A DNA stretch of 43,836 bases from CAZVEE01 sp964625525 (GTDB lineage: Bacteria > Pseudomonadota > Alphaproteobacteria > JAJFIK01). The stretch covers positions 1 to 43,836 of the forward strand of contig CAZVEE010000024.1 of the NCBI GenBank assembly GCA_964625525.1. The letters are read 5' to 3'. Under the pieces are notes generated by a model that saw nothing but the letters and a program-made list of their open reading frames with translations, searched no databases and had not been told where the DNA came from. Both the position numbers and the translations under genes were made by a program. Below, piece after piece: positions 7,462 to 15,524 of this stretch; position 1 is the stretch's first letter; the number at the start of each line of letters is the position of its first letter.

Positions 7462-9264
7462 ATGCACGCCGTTGTCGCAGCTGTCACCGAACGGATCATC
7501 GCGCGCAGCCGGGACGCCCGGGCGCGCTACCTGGACGATATGGCCGCCGCCCGTGATCGCGGTACGTCCCGAGGGCAGTTGTCCTGCGGCAATCTTGCCC
7601 ATGGTTTCGCGGCCGCGCCCGCGGGCGATAAGCTCCGCTTGCGGACCGAGCAGGCAGCGAATATCGGTATCATTACAGCCTACAATGATATGCTGTCCGC
7701 GCACCAGCCGCTTGGCCCTTATCCCGACCTCATCAAGGAGGCGGCACGCACCGTGGGCGCCACCGCGCAGATCGCCGGTGGGGTGCCGGCCATGTGCGAC
7801 GGGGTCACTCAAGGCCAGCCGGGCATGGAACTATCCCTGTTCAGCCGCGATGTGATTGCCATGGCAACGGCGGTCTCGCTCAGTCACAACATGTTCGATG
7901 CTGCGCTTTGCCTCGGGGTGTGCGACAAGATTGTACCGGGACTGATGATCGGAGCCTTGCGCTTTGGGCACTTGCCGGTTTTGTTCGTGCCAGCCGGTCC
8001 CATGCCCAGCGGTTTGCCCAACAAGGAGAAGGCGCGGATCCGCGCGCTGTTCGCCGAGGGCAAAGTGGGGCGCGATGACTTGCTGGAAGCGGAATCTCAG
8101 TCTTATCACTCCCCGGGGACCTGCACTTTCTACGGCACCGCCAATTCCAATCAAATGTTGATGGAGGTGATGGGTGTGCATCTACCGGGGACGGCCTTTG
8201 TCAATCCGGGTACCCCATTACGTGACGCCTTGACCCGCGCCGCGGCGACCCATGTGGCGAGCCTGACCGAGACGGGCAATGCCTATCGTCCGCTGGCGCA
8301 TGTGATCGACGAGAAAGCAGTGGTCAACGGCATTGTGGGCCTCTTGGCCACGGGCGGGTCCACCAATCATACACTGCATCTGCCCGCCATGGCGCGTGCC
8401 GCCGGGGTGGTGATCACCTGGGAAGACTTTGAGGAATTGTCGCGGGTGGTGCCGCTGATGACCCGCATCTACCCGAACGGCTCGGCCGACGTGAACCATT
8501 TCCACGCCGCTGGCGGTATGGGCTTTCTGGTGCGTGAGTTGCTCGCTGCGGGGCTGCTGCATGACGATGTGGAAACCGTTATGGGGCGCGGTTTGCATCG
8601 CTATGCCCAAGAGCCATATCTGCAGGACGGCGCGCTCACATGGCGTGATGCGCCAGAGAAGTCTCAGGATACAGATATTCTGCGCGGTGCGCAGGATCCT
8701 TTTGATCGGGAAGGGGGCGTGCGCCTGCTGACCGGCGGTCTGGGTCAGGCGATAATCAAGGTTTCGGCCGTGGCCGCCGAGCACCGGGTGATTGAGGCTC
8801 CTGCCGCCGTGTTCACCAGCCAGGAAGACTTCTTGACGGCCTTCAAGGAGGGTCGTCTCGACCGGGATCATATCGCTGTCGTGGTCTATCAAGGGCCGAA
8901 AGCCAATGGTATGCCCGAACTGCACAAGCTGTCTCCGTCGCTCAGCGTGCTGCAGGACCGCGGCTTCAAGGTGGCGCTTGTTACGGATGGCCGCATGTCT
9001 GGTGCTTCTGGCAAGACCCCTGCGGCAATCCATGTGACCCCGGAAGCGGCCGATGGTGGCTTACTTGCCCGCCTGCGCGATGGAGACATCCTGCGCGTTG
9101 ATGCCGAAGCGCGCACCCTCACCGTGCTGACGGATGAGGTGACGATTGTAGCCCGCGAGCCGCTACCCCTGCCGGTGGAAACGCCCGGCTGGGGCCGCGA
9201 ACTCTTCGCGTCCATGCGGGCGGCCGTGTCAAAACCGAATGAAGGAGCCAGCGTCTTTTTCTGA
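7462..9264 (+). CDS. edd: Phosphogluconate dehydratase
   Basis: This 600-residue IlvD/Edd-family iron-sulfur enzyme dehydrates 6-phosphogluconate to 2-keto-3-deoxy-6-phosphogluconate, the committed Entner-Doudoroff step. Family blocks include IITAYNDMLSAHQP, GGVPAMCDGVTQGQPGMELS, CLGVCDKIVPG and SPGTCTFYGTANSNQ; Cys112, Cys154 and Cys221 are the likely cluster ligands. The C-terminal region has VTDGRMSGASGKTPAAIHV. AAAGGAG lies about 9 bases before ATG 7462. The aldolase eda, often the next gene in other bacteria, is absent here and lies at 40113. The gene converges on halogenase-like gene 1 with a 30-base gap and no clear terminator hairpin. Confidence 0.96.
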   Translation: MHAVVAAVTERIIARSRDARARYLDDMAAARDRGTSRGQLSCGNLAHGFAAAPAGDKLRLRTEQAANIGIITAYNDMLSAHQPLGPYPDLIKEAARTVGATAQIAGGVPAMCDGVTQGQPGMELSLFSRDVIAMATAVSLSHNMFDAALCLGVCDKIVPGLMIGALRFGHLPVLFVPAGPMPSGLPNKEKARIRALFAEGKVGRDDLLEAESQSYHSPGTCTFYGTANSNQMLMEVMGVHLPGTAFVNPGTPLRDALTRAAATHVASLTETGNAYRPLAHVIDEKAVVNGIVGLLATGGSTNHTLHLPAMARAAGVVITWEDFEELSRVVPLMTRIYPNGSADVNHFHAAGGMGFLVRELLAAGLLHDDVETVMGRGLHRYAQEPYLQDGALTWRDAPEKSQDTDILRGAQDPFDREGGVRLLTGGLGQAIIKVSAVAAEHRVIEAPAAVFTSQEDFLTAFKEGRLDRDHIAVVVYQGPKANGMPELHKLSPSLSVLQDRGFKVALVTDGRMSGASGKTPAAIHVTPEAADGGLLARLRDGDILRVDAEARTLTVLTDEVTIVAREPLPLPVETPGWGRELFASMRAAVSKPNEGASVFF

Positions 9265-9294
9265 CGCTTGCTCACAAGGGGGCATCGGCATCGT

Positions 9295-10800
9295 TCAGCC
9301 GGTTCCTAATTCCTGCTGTAGCCAGCTGCGATGCGCCGGCAGCCGCGTGCGTGCCGCCTCCACGACCTTGGCCACATGGGGCGGCACGGGCAAGGGCGGG
9401 CGACCGGACCCGTCAGTGCCGAGGAAATTCATTCCGTACAGGATGTATTCATAGCTTTGATAGGAAAAGAGCCGGAAATGGTCGTCGAAGTCTGATTGAG
9501 ATGGCGGCTTCAGCGCCCAAAAGGACAGCTTGTCTCTCAGCCGCTCGGTCACCCGCTCCGCCTTGCGCACTTCACGCCAGAACGGCGTGTCCTGGCGGCG
9601 CGTCAGGCAGTAATGCAAGTTCACAAAGTCCAGGATCTCTTCATAGCGATTGGCCAGGATGGTGTTAAACCGCCGCGCCAGGGGGACCATGACACCGTGA
9701 TGGGGAAACAGCTCGCACAGGGTGACAGCGGCGAATTCACTCAGATACAGCCCGGTGGACTCCAGCGGTTCGATAAACCCGGACGCCAGGCCAATGGATA
9801 CGCAATTCGCGGTCCACGCAGCAGTGCGCCGACCCACCCGAAAGCGCAGCGCCCGCGCCGGCAGACCCTGCGCATGAGCGCCCTCTAGCGCGCGCAATTC
9901 CGCCTCCGCACTGTCCGCATCAAGAAACTGGCTTGCATACACATAGCCAAGCCCGCGTCGGTTTTGCAGACCAATATCCCAGCACCATCCCGCCGATAGC
10001 GCCCGCGCCGTGGTGAAGGGCCGGATCACGCCCGGATCGTGCACATCATAAGGCACGCGCATGGCAATGGCGCTGTCGCACAGGAGCCAGGGGCTGTAAT
10101 CGGTGAACCCTGCCCCCAACGCCTTCTCGATCAACAGCCCTGCAAATCCCGTACAATCCACGAACAAATCCGCATCAAGGCGCAGGCCGCCCGCCGTCTG
10201 CACGGCGGCGATGTGGCCCGTCTCGGTCATTTCTACATCTGTGACGTCGTCTTGGTAATGGGTGACGCCGCGCGCGGTCGCATGGGCACACAGATAATCG
10301 GCGAAACGCTCCGCATCCATGTGATAGGCGTAAGGCAAAGGTGATCCGAAATCCTTCGTACCCGGCATGCGTGGCGCCAGACCTGCGTCGCACAAAAAGG
10401 GTTGTGTCGAGACGGTTTTGGCAAAGGGCGTGCGGCGGTCACTGGCCATCCATGTGGCGCCCGCCCGGTCCACCGGGCCGCCGCTGCGCCGGTCAAAGGG
10501 GTGATAGTAGTGTTCGTCGCCCCCATCGAGCCAACCGTCAAAGCGGATGGCTTGCTTGAAGGTGGCATCGGTGGCGCGCATGAACGCCCGCTCGTCAAGG
10601 CCGATGGTTTGCAGGACATGGCGGATGGTCGGCACGGTCGCTTCGCCCACGCCAATGCGCCCGATGCGGGGTGATTCGACCACCGCGATGGTGACGCTGT
10701 CAGGGCCGCCCGTATTCAAGACCGCATTCATATAGGCCGCGGTGATCCACCCGGCCGAGCCGCCACCGACCACCAAAACGCGTTTCACAGGCGTGTTCAT
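9295..10800 (-). CDS. Flavin-dependent tryptophan halogenase-family protein 1
   Basis: This 501-residue protein has no signal peptide. It shows the FAD-binding GGGSAGW motif at 12-18, GVGEATVP at 50-57, Lys82 in ATFKQAIRF (equivalent to catalytic Lys79 of PrnA) and the FIEPLESTG block at 342-350 carrying the conserved glutamates. The halogenase signature WxWxIP is altered to W272-C-W274-D-I-G277. Family members use FADH2, O2 and halide to halogenate aromatic substrates; a known subgroup (for example BrvH) sits next to TonB-dependent receptor genes and its natural substrates are unclear. It is divergent from lacI with a possible LacI-type operator in its promoter. GAGGAG lies 8 bases upstream of ATG 10800. 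It is a clear paralogue of the gene at 20445. It could instead be a non-halogenating oxidoreductase. Confidence 0.9.
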   Translation of the reverse strand: MNTPVKRVLVVGGGSAGWITAAYMNAVLNTGGPDSVTIAVVESPRIGRIGVGEATVPTIRHVLQTIGLDERAFMRATDATFKQAIRFDGWLDGGDEHYYHPFDRRSGGPVDRAGATWMASDRRTPFAKTVSTQPFLCDAGLAPRMPGTKDFGSPLPYAYHMDAERFADYLCAHATARGVTHYQDDVTDVEMTETGHIAAVQTAGGLRLDADLFVDCTGFAGLLIEKALGAGFTDYSPWLLCDSAIAMRVPYDVHDPGVIRPFTTARALSAGWCWDIGLQNRRGLGYVYASQFLDADSAEAELRALEGAHAQGLPARALRFRVGRRTAAWTANCVSIGLASGFIEPLESTGLYLSEFAAVTLCELFPHHGVMVPLARRFNTILANRYEEILDFVNLHYCLTRRQDTPFWREVRKAERVTERLRDKLSFWALKPPSQSDFDDHFRLFSYQSYEYILYGMNFLGTDGSGRPPLPVPPHVAKVVEAARTRLPAHRSWLQQELGTG

Positions 10801-10829
10801 GCTGAGATCTCCTCAAGGGGGCGCACCGA

Positions 10830-10843
10830 TGTCAAGCGATTGC
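10830..10843. promoter_or_regulatory. Candidate LacI-type operator overlapping a -35 element
   Basis: TCAAGCGATTGC at 10832-10843 fits CAA-N-CG-N-TTG, the core shared by many LacI/PurR-family operators. On the minus strand TTGACA (10835 to 10830) overlaps it as a perfect -35 hexamer pointing at the halogenase gene; no good -10 follows. The lacI gene starts 65 bases away on the other strand, so autoregulation and repression of the halogenase gene are both possible. Confidence 0.4.
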
Positions 10844-10907
10844 GCGGTGCGGGCGTCTTCAGGTTATACTGACCGACAGGTCGGAACGAGAATTGATCGG
10901 GAACCGG

Positions 10908-11948
10908 ATGAAGAAGCGGGAAAGGCCGGAGGACGAAACGGCGCCGGTGCGTCTTGAGGATCTGGCGGAGCAGGCGGGGGTGTCCATCGCCACGGTCTCG
11001 CGGGCGCTGAACGGATCCGACCTGGTGAATGAAAGCACCAAACAACGGATTCAGGCCTTGGCGGAGCGGCACAATTATGTGCTGCGTAAGCGGACGCCGG
11101 CAGCCGAGCGCACGCGCACCCGCACCATTGCCTTGTTGATCCCGCCACCGTTGGGGCGCCAGGGGCGCATGTCCGAGCCCTTTTATCTGGACTTGATCGG
11201 GGGGATTGGAGATGCGGCGAAGGAACGCGGCTGTGACATTCTGATCTCCCATTTGAGCCCGGATTCGAGCGACACGCTCGCTCTGGCCATCAAGGCAGTG
11301 GCGGCGGCTGACGGCATGGTATTCCTGGGCCAGAGCGTTTTGCATGAGGCGTTCAACGCACTGGCGCGCGATGGCGGGCGGTTCGTGGTCTGGGGCGCCA
11401 AACTGCCAGGGCAAAGCTATTGTTCCGTAGGCAGTGATAATCCGCGTGGGGGGTACCGCGCCACGTCGCATCTGATCCGCCTGAACCGGCGCTGTATTGC
11501 CTTTGTCGGTGATGTAGAGGCGCCGGAAGTCATGCAACGCTATGATGGGTATCGTCAGGCCCTGGCCGATGCGGGGCTTGATTTTGAGCCCGGTTTGTTG
11601 CGCCGCGCGGCGTTTTACCCGGAAGCGGCCGGCGAGAGCATGGACTCTCTGATCGACGGACAAGCGCCAGTGGACGCGGTGTTTGCCGCCAGTGATCTGA
11701 TCGCGATCGGCGCCATTCGCGCCTTGAACCGGCGCGGTATTCGCGTGCCGGAGGATGTGGCCGTGGTAGGGTATGACGATATTCAGGTGGCGGCTTATGC
11801 CCATCCCGCCCTCACCACCGTGCGCCAGGATGTGGAGAAGGCGGGGCGCCTGATTGTCGGTCGGATCCTGCGCCTGCTCAACGGTGAAAAGGTAACGTCG
11901 GAGCGTCTGCCCACGGAACTTGTGGTGCGCGAGTCCTGTGGCGCATGA
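10908..11948 (+). CDS. LacI-family transcriptional regulator
   Basis: The product is 346 residues. The N-terminal helix-turn-helix (VRLEDLAEQAGVSIATVSRALNGS, about 14-37) is a textbook LacI headpiece, followed by hinge and periplasmic-binding-protein-like sensor domain (RTIALLIPP, FVGDVEAPEVMQRYDGYRQAL, AVFAASDLIAIGAIRALNRRGIRVPEDVAVVGYDDI). ATG 10908 is preferred to TTG 10893 by the usual headpiece length; neither has a strong ribosome-binding site. It is divergent from halogenase-like gene 1 and ends 14 bases from the convergent alpha-glucosidase, so it is probably the local sugar-responsive repressor of the alpha-glucan genes, like MalR-type regulators. The ligand cannot be read from the sequence. 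Confidence 0.93.
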   Translation: MKKRERPEDETAPVRLEDLAEQAGVSIATVSRALNGSDLVNESTKQRIQALAERHNYVLRKRTPAAERTRTRTIALLIPPPLGRQGRMSEPFYLDLIGGIGDAAKERGCDILISHLSPDSSDTLALAIKAVAAADGMVFLGQSVLHEAFNALARDGGRFVVWGAKLPGQSYCSVGSDNPRGGYRATSHLIRLNRRCIAFVGDVEAPEVMQRYDGYRQALADAGLDFEPGLLRRAAFYPEAAGESMDSLIDGQAPVDAVFAASDLIAIGAIRALNRRGIRVPEDVAVVGYDDIQVAAYAHPALTTVRQDVEKAGRLIVGRILRLLNGEKVTSERLPTELVVRESCGA

Positions 11949-11962
11949 CTGCGCCGATCTGG

Positions 11963-13567
11963 TCAGGCGCCCGTCCATTCCGCCAGATATCCGCCATAGC
12001 CGGGCAAGGGCGCACCGGGTGCGATCGTGGCGCTATCCTGTGTGCTCATGATCAAGCGCCACTGATCGGCTTGCGCCACCGGGCAGGGCTGGGGGTCGGG
12101 AGATGGGTTCACCGCGCAGAGCAGGCGCTCCCGCGGGCCCTCCCGTTCAAAAAGGATCACCGGCTCGGCGGCCTCCAGGAAGCGGATCGTCCCAAGGCGT
12201 AATGCCACATAGCGGTGACGCAGATCCGTCAGCATGCGCAGGAAATTCAAAACCGACTCTGGCGTGCGGTGTTGCTGGTCGACGGCCCGGGGCGGATGGG
12301 CTGCGTCCATGGGCAGCCAGGGGGTACCGTCCGTGAACCCCGCATGGGGCGCGTCGGCGTGCCAGGGCATAGGCGTGCGCGCACCGTCACGCCCAAGGGT
12401 TTCTGGCCAATTGGCGATGGCTTCGGGATCGACCAGATGATCGAAGGGGACATGGGCCTGGGGCAGGCCCAGTTCCTCGCCCTGATACAGAAACACGTTG
12501 CCGCGCATGGCCATAAGCAGCATGAGCAGCACTTTCGCCTGATCCGACCCGTAAGGGGGCGTGCCCCAGCGGCTCAAGGCGCGCGGCGCGTCATGATTGC
12601 TAAAGGCCCAGGACGGCCACCCCGTTTCGGCGTCATCGGGCCAGACCTCATGCGCCTCGCGCACGAGAGCTTGTGACAGGGTGTCTGCATACAGAAAGGT
12701 AAAGCTATAGGCTGTGTTGAGGCGCTTTTCGCCGTGGGTAAAAGCTTTCATCTCTTTCAGGGCGCCATCGCCGCCCACTTCCGCCACGGTAAAGCGATCT
12801 TTATAGGAATCAGTAAGTGCACGCACGCGCTCCAGGAACAGGGGAATGTCCTGGTGGGATTGATTGTAGAGATGATCCTGAAAGTCAAAGGGCCGTTTGC
12901 GTTCTTTGCCCACCAATGGCGGATTATCGCGCAGAGCCGGATCATGCATGGCGAAATTGATGGCATCAAGACGGAAGCCGTCCACGCCCCGGTCGAGCCA
13001 GAAGCGCGCGCAGGCGAGCAATGCATCCTGCACCGCCGGATTGTGCACGTTCAGGTCCGGCTGGCTGGGCAAGAAGTTATGCAGATAATACTGGCGCCGC
13101 CGCGCATCCCAGGTCCAGCACGGACCCATGAACACAGATTGCCAGTTGCTGGGCGGGCTGCCGTCGGGCCGGGCATCGGCCCAAACATACCAGTCCGCTT
13201 TCGGATTATCTCGCGAGGCGCGGCTTTCCTGGAACCAAGTATGATCCTCGGACGTGTGCGACAGCACCTGGTCGATGATCACCTTAAGCCCCAGGCCGTG
13301 GGCGCGGGTCATCAGCGCATCAAAATCCGCCAAAGTACCGAAAATCGGATCCACGTCGCAGTAATCCGCCACGTCATAGCCGAAATCCCGCATGGGCGAT
13401 TTGAAAAAGGGGGACAGCCAGATGGCATCCACCCCCAGTGACGCCACATAGTCGAGTTTTGCCGTGATCCCGGGCAGGTCGCCGATGCCGTCACCATTGC
13501 TGTCGGCGAAGCTGCGCGGATAGATTTGGTAGATGACGGCGCCCTTCCACCACTCCCGTGTACTCAT
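11963..13567 (-). CDS. GH13 alpha-glucosidase
   Basis: This 534-residue enzyme has no signal peptide and is probably cytoplasmic. It starts WWKGAVIYQIYPRSF, typical of GH13 alpha-glucosidases and oligo-1,6-glucosidases. The four GH13 regions are IIDQVLSHTS (98-106), DGFRLDAINF with nucleophile Asp201, VAEVGG with acid/base Glu263, and FSNHDAPRA with His325-Asp326. DQVLSHTS is typical of the GH13_23-like alpha-glucosidase group. It releases glucose from maltose and maltodextrins. ATG 13567 is preferred over 13576 and far-upstream starts because GTGAG sits at suitable distance. It is the last gene of the minus-strand operon SSS transporter, amylase, glucosidase. Confidence 0.92.
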   Translation of the reverse strand: MSTREWWKGAVIYQIYPRSFADSNGDGIGDLPGITAKLDYVASLGVDAIWLSPFFKSPMRDFGYDVADYCDVDPIFGTLADFDALMTRAHGLGLKVIIDQVLSHTSEDHTWFQESRASRDNPKADWYVWADARPDGSPPSNWQSVFMGPCWTWDARRRQYYLHNFLPSQPDLNVHNPAVQDALLACARFWLDRGVDGFRLDAINFAMHDPALRDNPPLVGKERKRPFDFQDHLYNQSHQDIPLFLERVRALTDSYKDRFTVAEVGGDGALKEMKAFTHGEKRLNTAYSFTFLYADTLSQALVREAHEVWPDDAETGWPSWAFSNHDAPRALSRWGTPPYGSDQAKVLLMLLMAMRGNVFLYQGEELGLPQAHVPFDHLVDPEAIANWPETLGRDGARTPMPWHADAPHAGFTDGTPWLPMDAAHPPRAVDQQHRTPESVLNFLRMLTDLRHRYVALRLGTIRFLEAAEPVILFEREGPRERLLCAVNPSPDPQPCPVAQADQWRLIMSTQDSATIAPGAPLPGYGGYLAEWTGA

Positions 13568-13647
13568 CGTCTGCATCTCACTGTCGCTGGCCGTGTTTGC
13601 CCCGCAGCGCTTATGCGCTGTGGGACCCCTCGCGTAAAGGGGCGTGT

Positions 13648-15513
13648 TCAGGGCCGCGCGCGGCACACAATGAGGTCGAGCGCCGGCACCGCGACCCGCA
13701 CACTGCCCGTGGCGGTGCTGGTGGCGGCGCAGCGGCCGAGCACACTGTCCCAGACGCGCGACGCTGGCTCCACTTCCACTGCGCTGTCAACGGGGGCGCG
13801 ACTGGTGTTCAAGGCGACGAGCACTTCTGTGCCGGTTTCCGGATCCAGGCGGGAAAAGGCGAAGAGCCCCGGCGCTTGCGAGTCGCCGCGCACCATGATG
13901 AGGCCCCGCCGCAAAACCGGCTCGGCGTGAAGGATGCCGGTCATCCGGGCAATTGCCTGGTAGAGCGGATGCTCCGTGTCGAAATTCACCTCGGCTGTGG
14001 TCGCGTCGGTGCCCACCAGGTCATTGTCATTGTAGACCGCAACCTGAGAGGGGAACATGTTTTCCCGGGCGTCCTGGTCGTGACCGTCGCCGGCGAACCC
14101 CTGTTCAGAGCCAGAATAGATGACGGGCACGCCGCGGGCGAAAATCATCAGCCCATGGGCAAGACGGACCCGCGCCAGTACCTCGCGATCGTCGAGGTCG
14201 GGATTATCCCGGCGCACAAAGTGCGCAAAGCGGCCCATATCGTGATTGCCGAGAAAGGTGGGCAGGCGCTGTGCCGTCTGCGCCCCGCCACGATAGACAG
14301 CGTCGGCCTTGAACAGGCGCGTGAGCCGATCGGTTCCCGCGCCTTGTGAGATGACCTCGGTCACTGTGGACTGGAACGCAAAATCGAGCACGGTAGGAAA
14401 TCCATCCACATGGGTGAAGCGTGCCAGCGTCGCCGGGTCAGGGTCATACACCTCACCGAAAACATAGAAGTTCGGAATACCTTCCGCACGCGCATGGTCC
14501 AGCATGGCGGGCACGAAAGCCCGCCAGAAGGCAGGGTTTACATGCCTTGCGGTGTCGATCCGAAAGCCATCCACTCGCAATTCGGTGATCCAATCCTTGT
14601 AGATCTCAATGAAGCCATCACGCACCTGTGGGTGCGCGGTGAACAGATCATCAAGACCGAAGAAGTCTCCGTAAAGAGAGTTTTCCCCCTTGAAGGTCGT
14701 CTCGCCGCGATTGTGATAATAGCGCAGCTCATTCAACCAGACCGGCACTTTGATGTCCTGTTCCGCCTCCGGCACAAAGGGTGTGTAGGCATAATCAGAC
14801 CGGGTCAAGCGGTCGAAATTGGCCTGGGTCTGATGGGGCGAACGATCGCCCAGAAAGCCTTCATTGATGGGCTCGCCATCAGCGGCTCCACGGGTCCAAT
14901 ACGGATAGTGTGCCTTGTCGCGGTAGATGCAGGCCTGAAAGGGGCCTTCCCGATCGGGGCCGTCATAGGCGGGATCGTGACATTCGCGGTATTGGATCAC
15001 ATCCGCCGTATGGTTGGTGATGATATCCATAAAGACTTTCATATTGCGCGCATGCGCCGCCTCGACAAAGGCACGCAGTTCGTCTCGGCTGCCAAAGTGG
15101 GGGTCTACGGCCGTGAAATCGGTGATCCAATAGCCGTGATAGGCGGCGGAATGGCCGCCCGGATGCGGCTGCACGGGCTTGTTTTTGTATACTGGTGCGA
15201 GCCAGATGGCCGTGGCCCCAAGCCCGGCAATGTAATCCAGCCGCGCTGTCAATCCGGCCAGATCGCCGCCGTGATAAAAGGCCTTGTCCGTCGGATCAAA
15301 GCCATGGTCGATCCGTGTGCCCTCAATACCGCCGCGATCATTGGACGGGTCGCCATTTTCAAACCGGTCGGGCAGCAGAAAATAGATGACATCATCTTCC
15401 ACGGGACGGGTCTGATAGGGCTCGGCCGCGTGCACCGGCGCGGCGGCCAGAACCGGCTCTGGTGAAATCAGGGCCAGCAGCAAGGCGACAATGGAAACAC
15501 AACGCAGCAGCAT
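13648..15513 (-). CDS. Secreted GH13 alpha-amylase
   Basis: The product is 621 residues. ATG 15513 has AAGGGAGAG upstream; the frame stays open further upstream, but only inside the transporter gene. Residues 1-29 are a signal peptide (hydrophobic VALLLALISP, cleavage near VLA or VHA), so it acts in the periplasm or outside. The GH13 regions are FMDIITNHT (161-169), VDGFRIDTARH with nucleophile Asp320, VFGEVYD with acid/base Glu354, and FLGNHDMGRF. Residues 110-127 hold a substrate-loop insertion rich in His, Pro and Gly. It should cut starch or maltodextrins into transportable oligosaccharides. It starts 11 bases after the stop of the SSS transporter and ends 80 bases before the alpha-glucosidase start. 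Confidence 0.92.
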   Translation of the reverse strand: MLLRCVSIVALLLALISPEPVLAAAPVHAAEPYQTRPVEDDVIYFLLPDRFENGDPSNDRGGIEGTRIDHGFDPTDKAFYHGGDLAGLTARLDYIAGLGATAIWLAPVYKNKPVQPHPGGHSAAYHGYWITDFTAVDPHFGSRDELRAFVEAAHARNMKVFMDIITNHTADVIQYRECHDPAYDGPDREGPFQACIYRDKAHYPYWTRGAADGEPINEGFLGDRSPHQTQANFDRLTRSDYAYTPFVPEAEQDIKVPVWLNELRYYHNRGETTFKGENSLYGDFFGLDDLFTAHPQVRDGFIEIYKDWITELRVDGFRIDTARHVNPAFWRAFVPAMLDHARAEGIPNFYVFGEVYDPDPATLARFTHVDGFPTVLDFAFQSTVTEVISQGAGTDRLTRLFKADAVYRGGAQTAQRLPTFLGNHDMGRFAHFVRRDNPDLDDREVLARVRLAHGLMIFARGVPVIYSGSEQGFAGDGHDQDARENMFPSQVAVYNDNDLVGTDATTAEVNFDTEHPLYQAIARMTGILHAEPVLRRGLIMVRGDSQAPGLFAFSRLDPETGTEVLVALNTSRAPVDSAVEVEPASRVWDSVLGRCAATSTATGSVRVAVPALDLIVCRARP

Positions 15514-15524
15514 CAGGCTCTCCC

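Noticed and set aside
10797..11978. Minus-strand open frame of 393 residues over the LacI gene
   Set aside because: It lies opposite a clear LacI protein and its translation is rich in Arg, His and Gln with no domain resemblance.
14410..15465. Plus-strand open frame of 351 residues
   Set aside because: It is antisense to the alpha-amylase, which has all four GH13 regions; high GC explains the open shadow frame.
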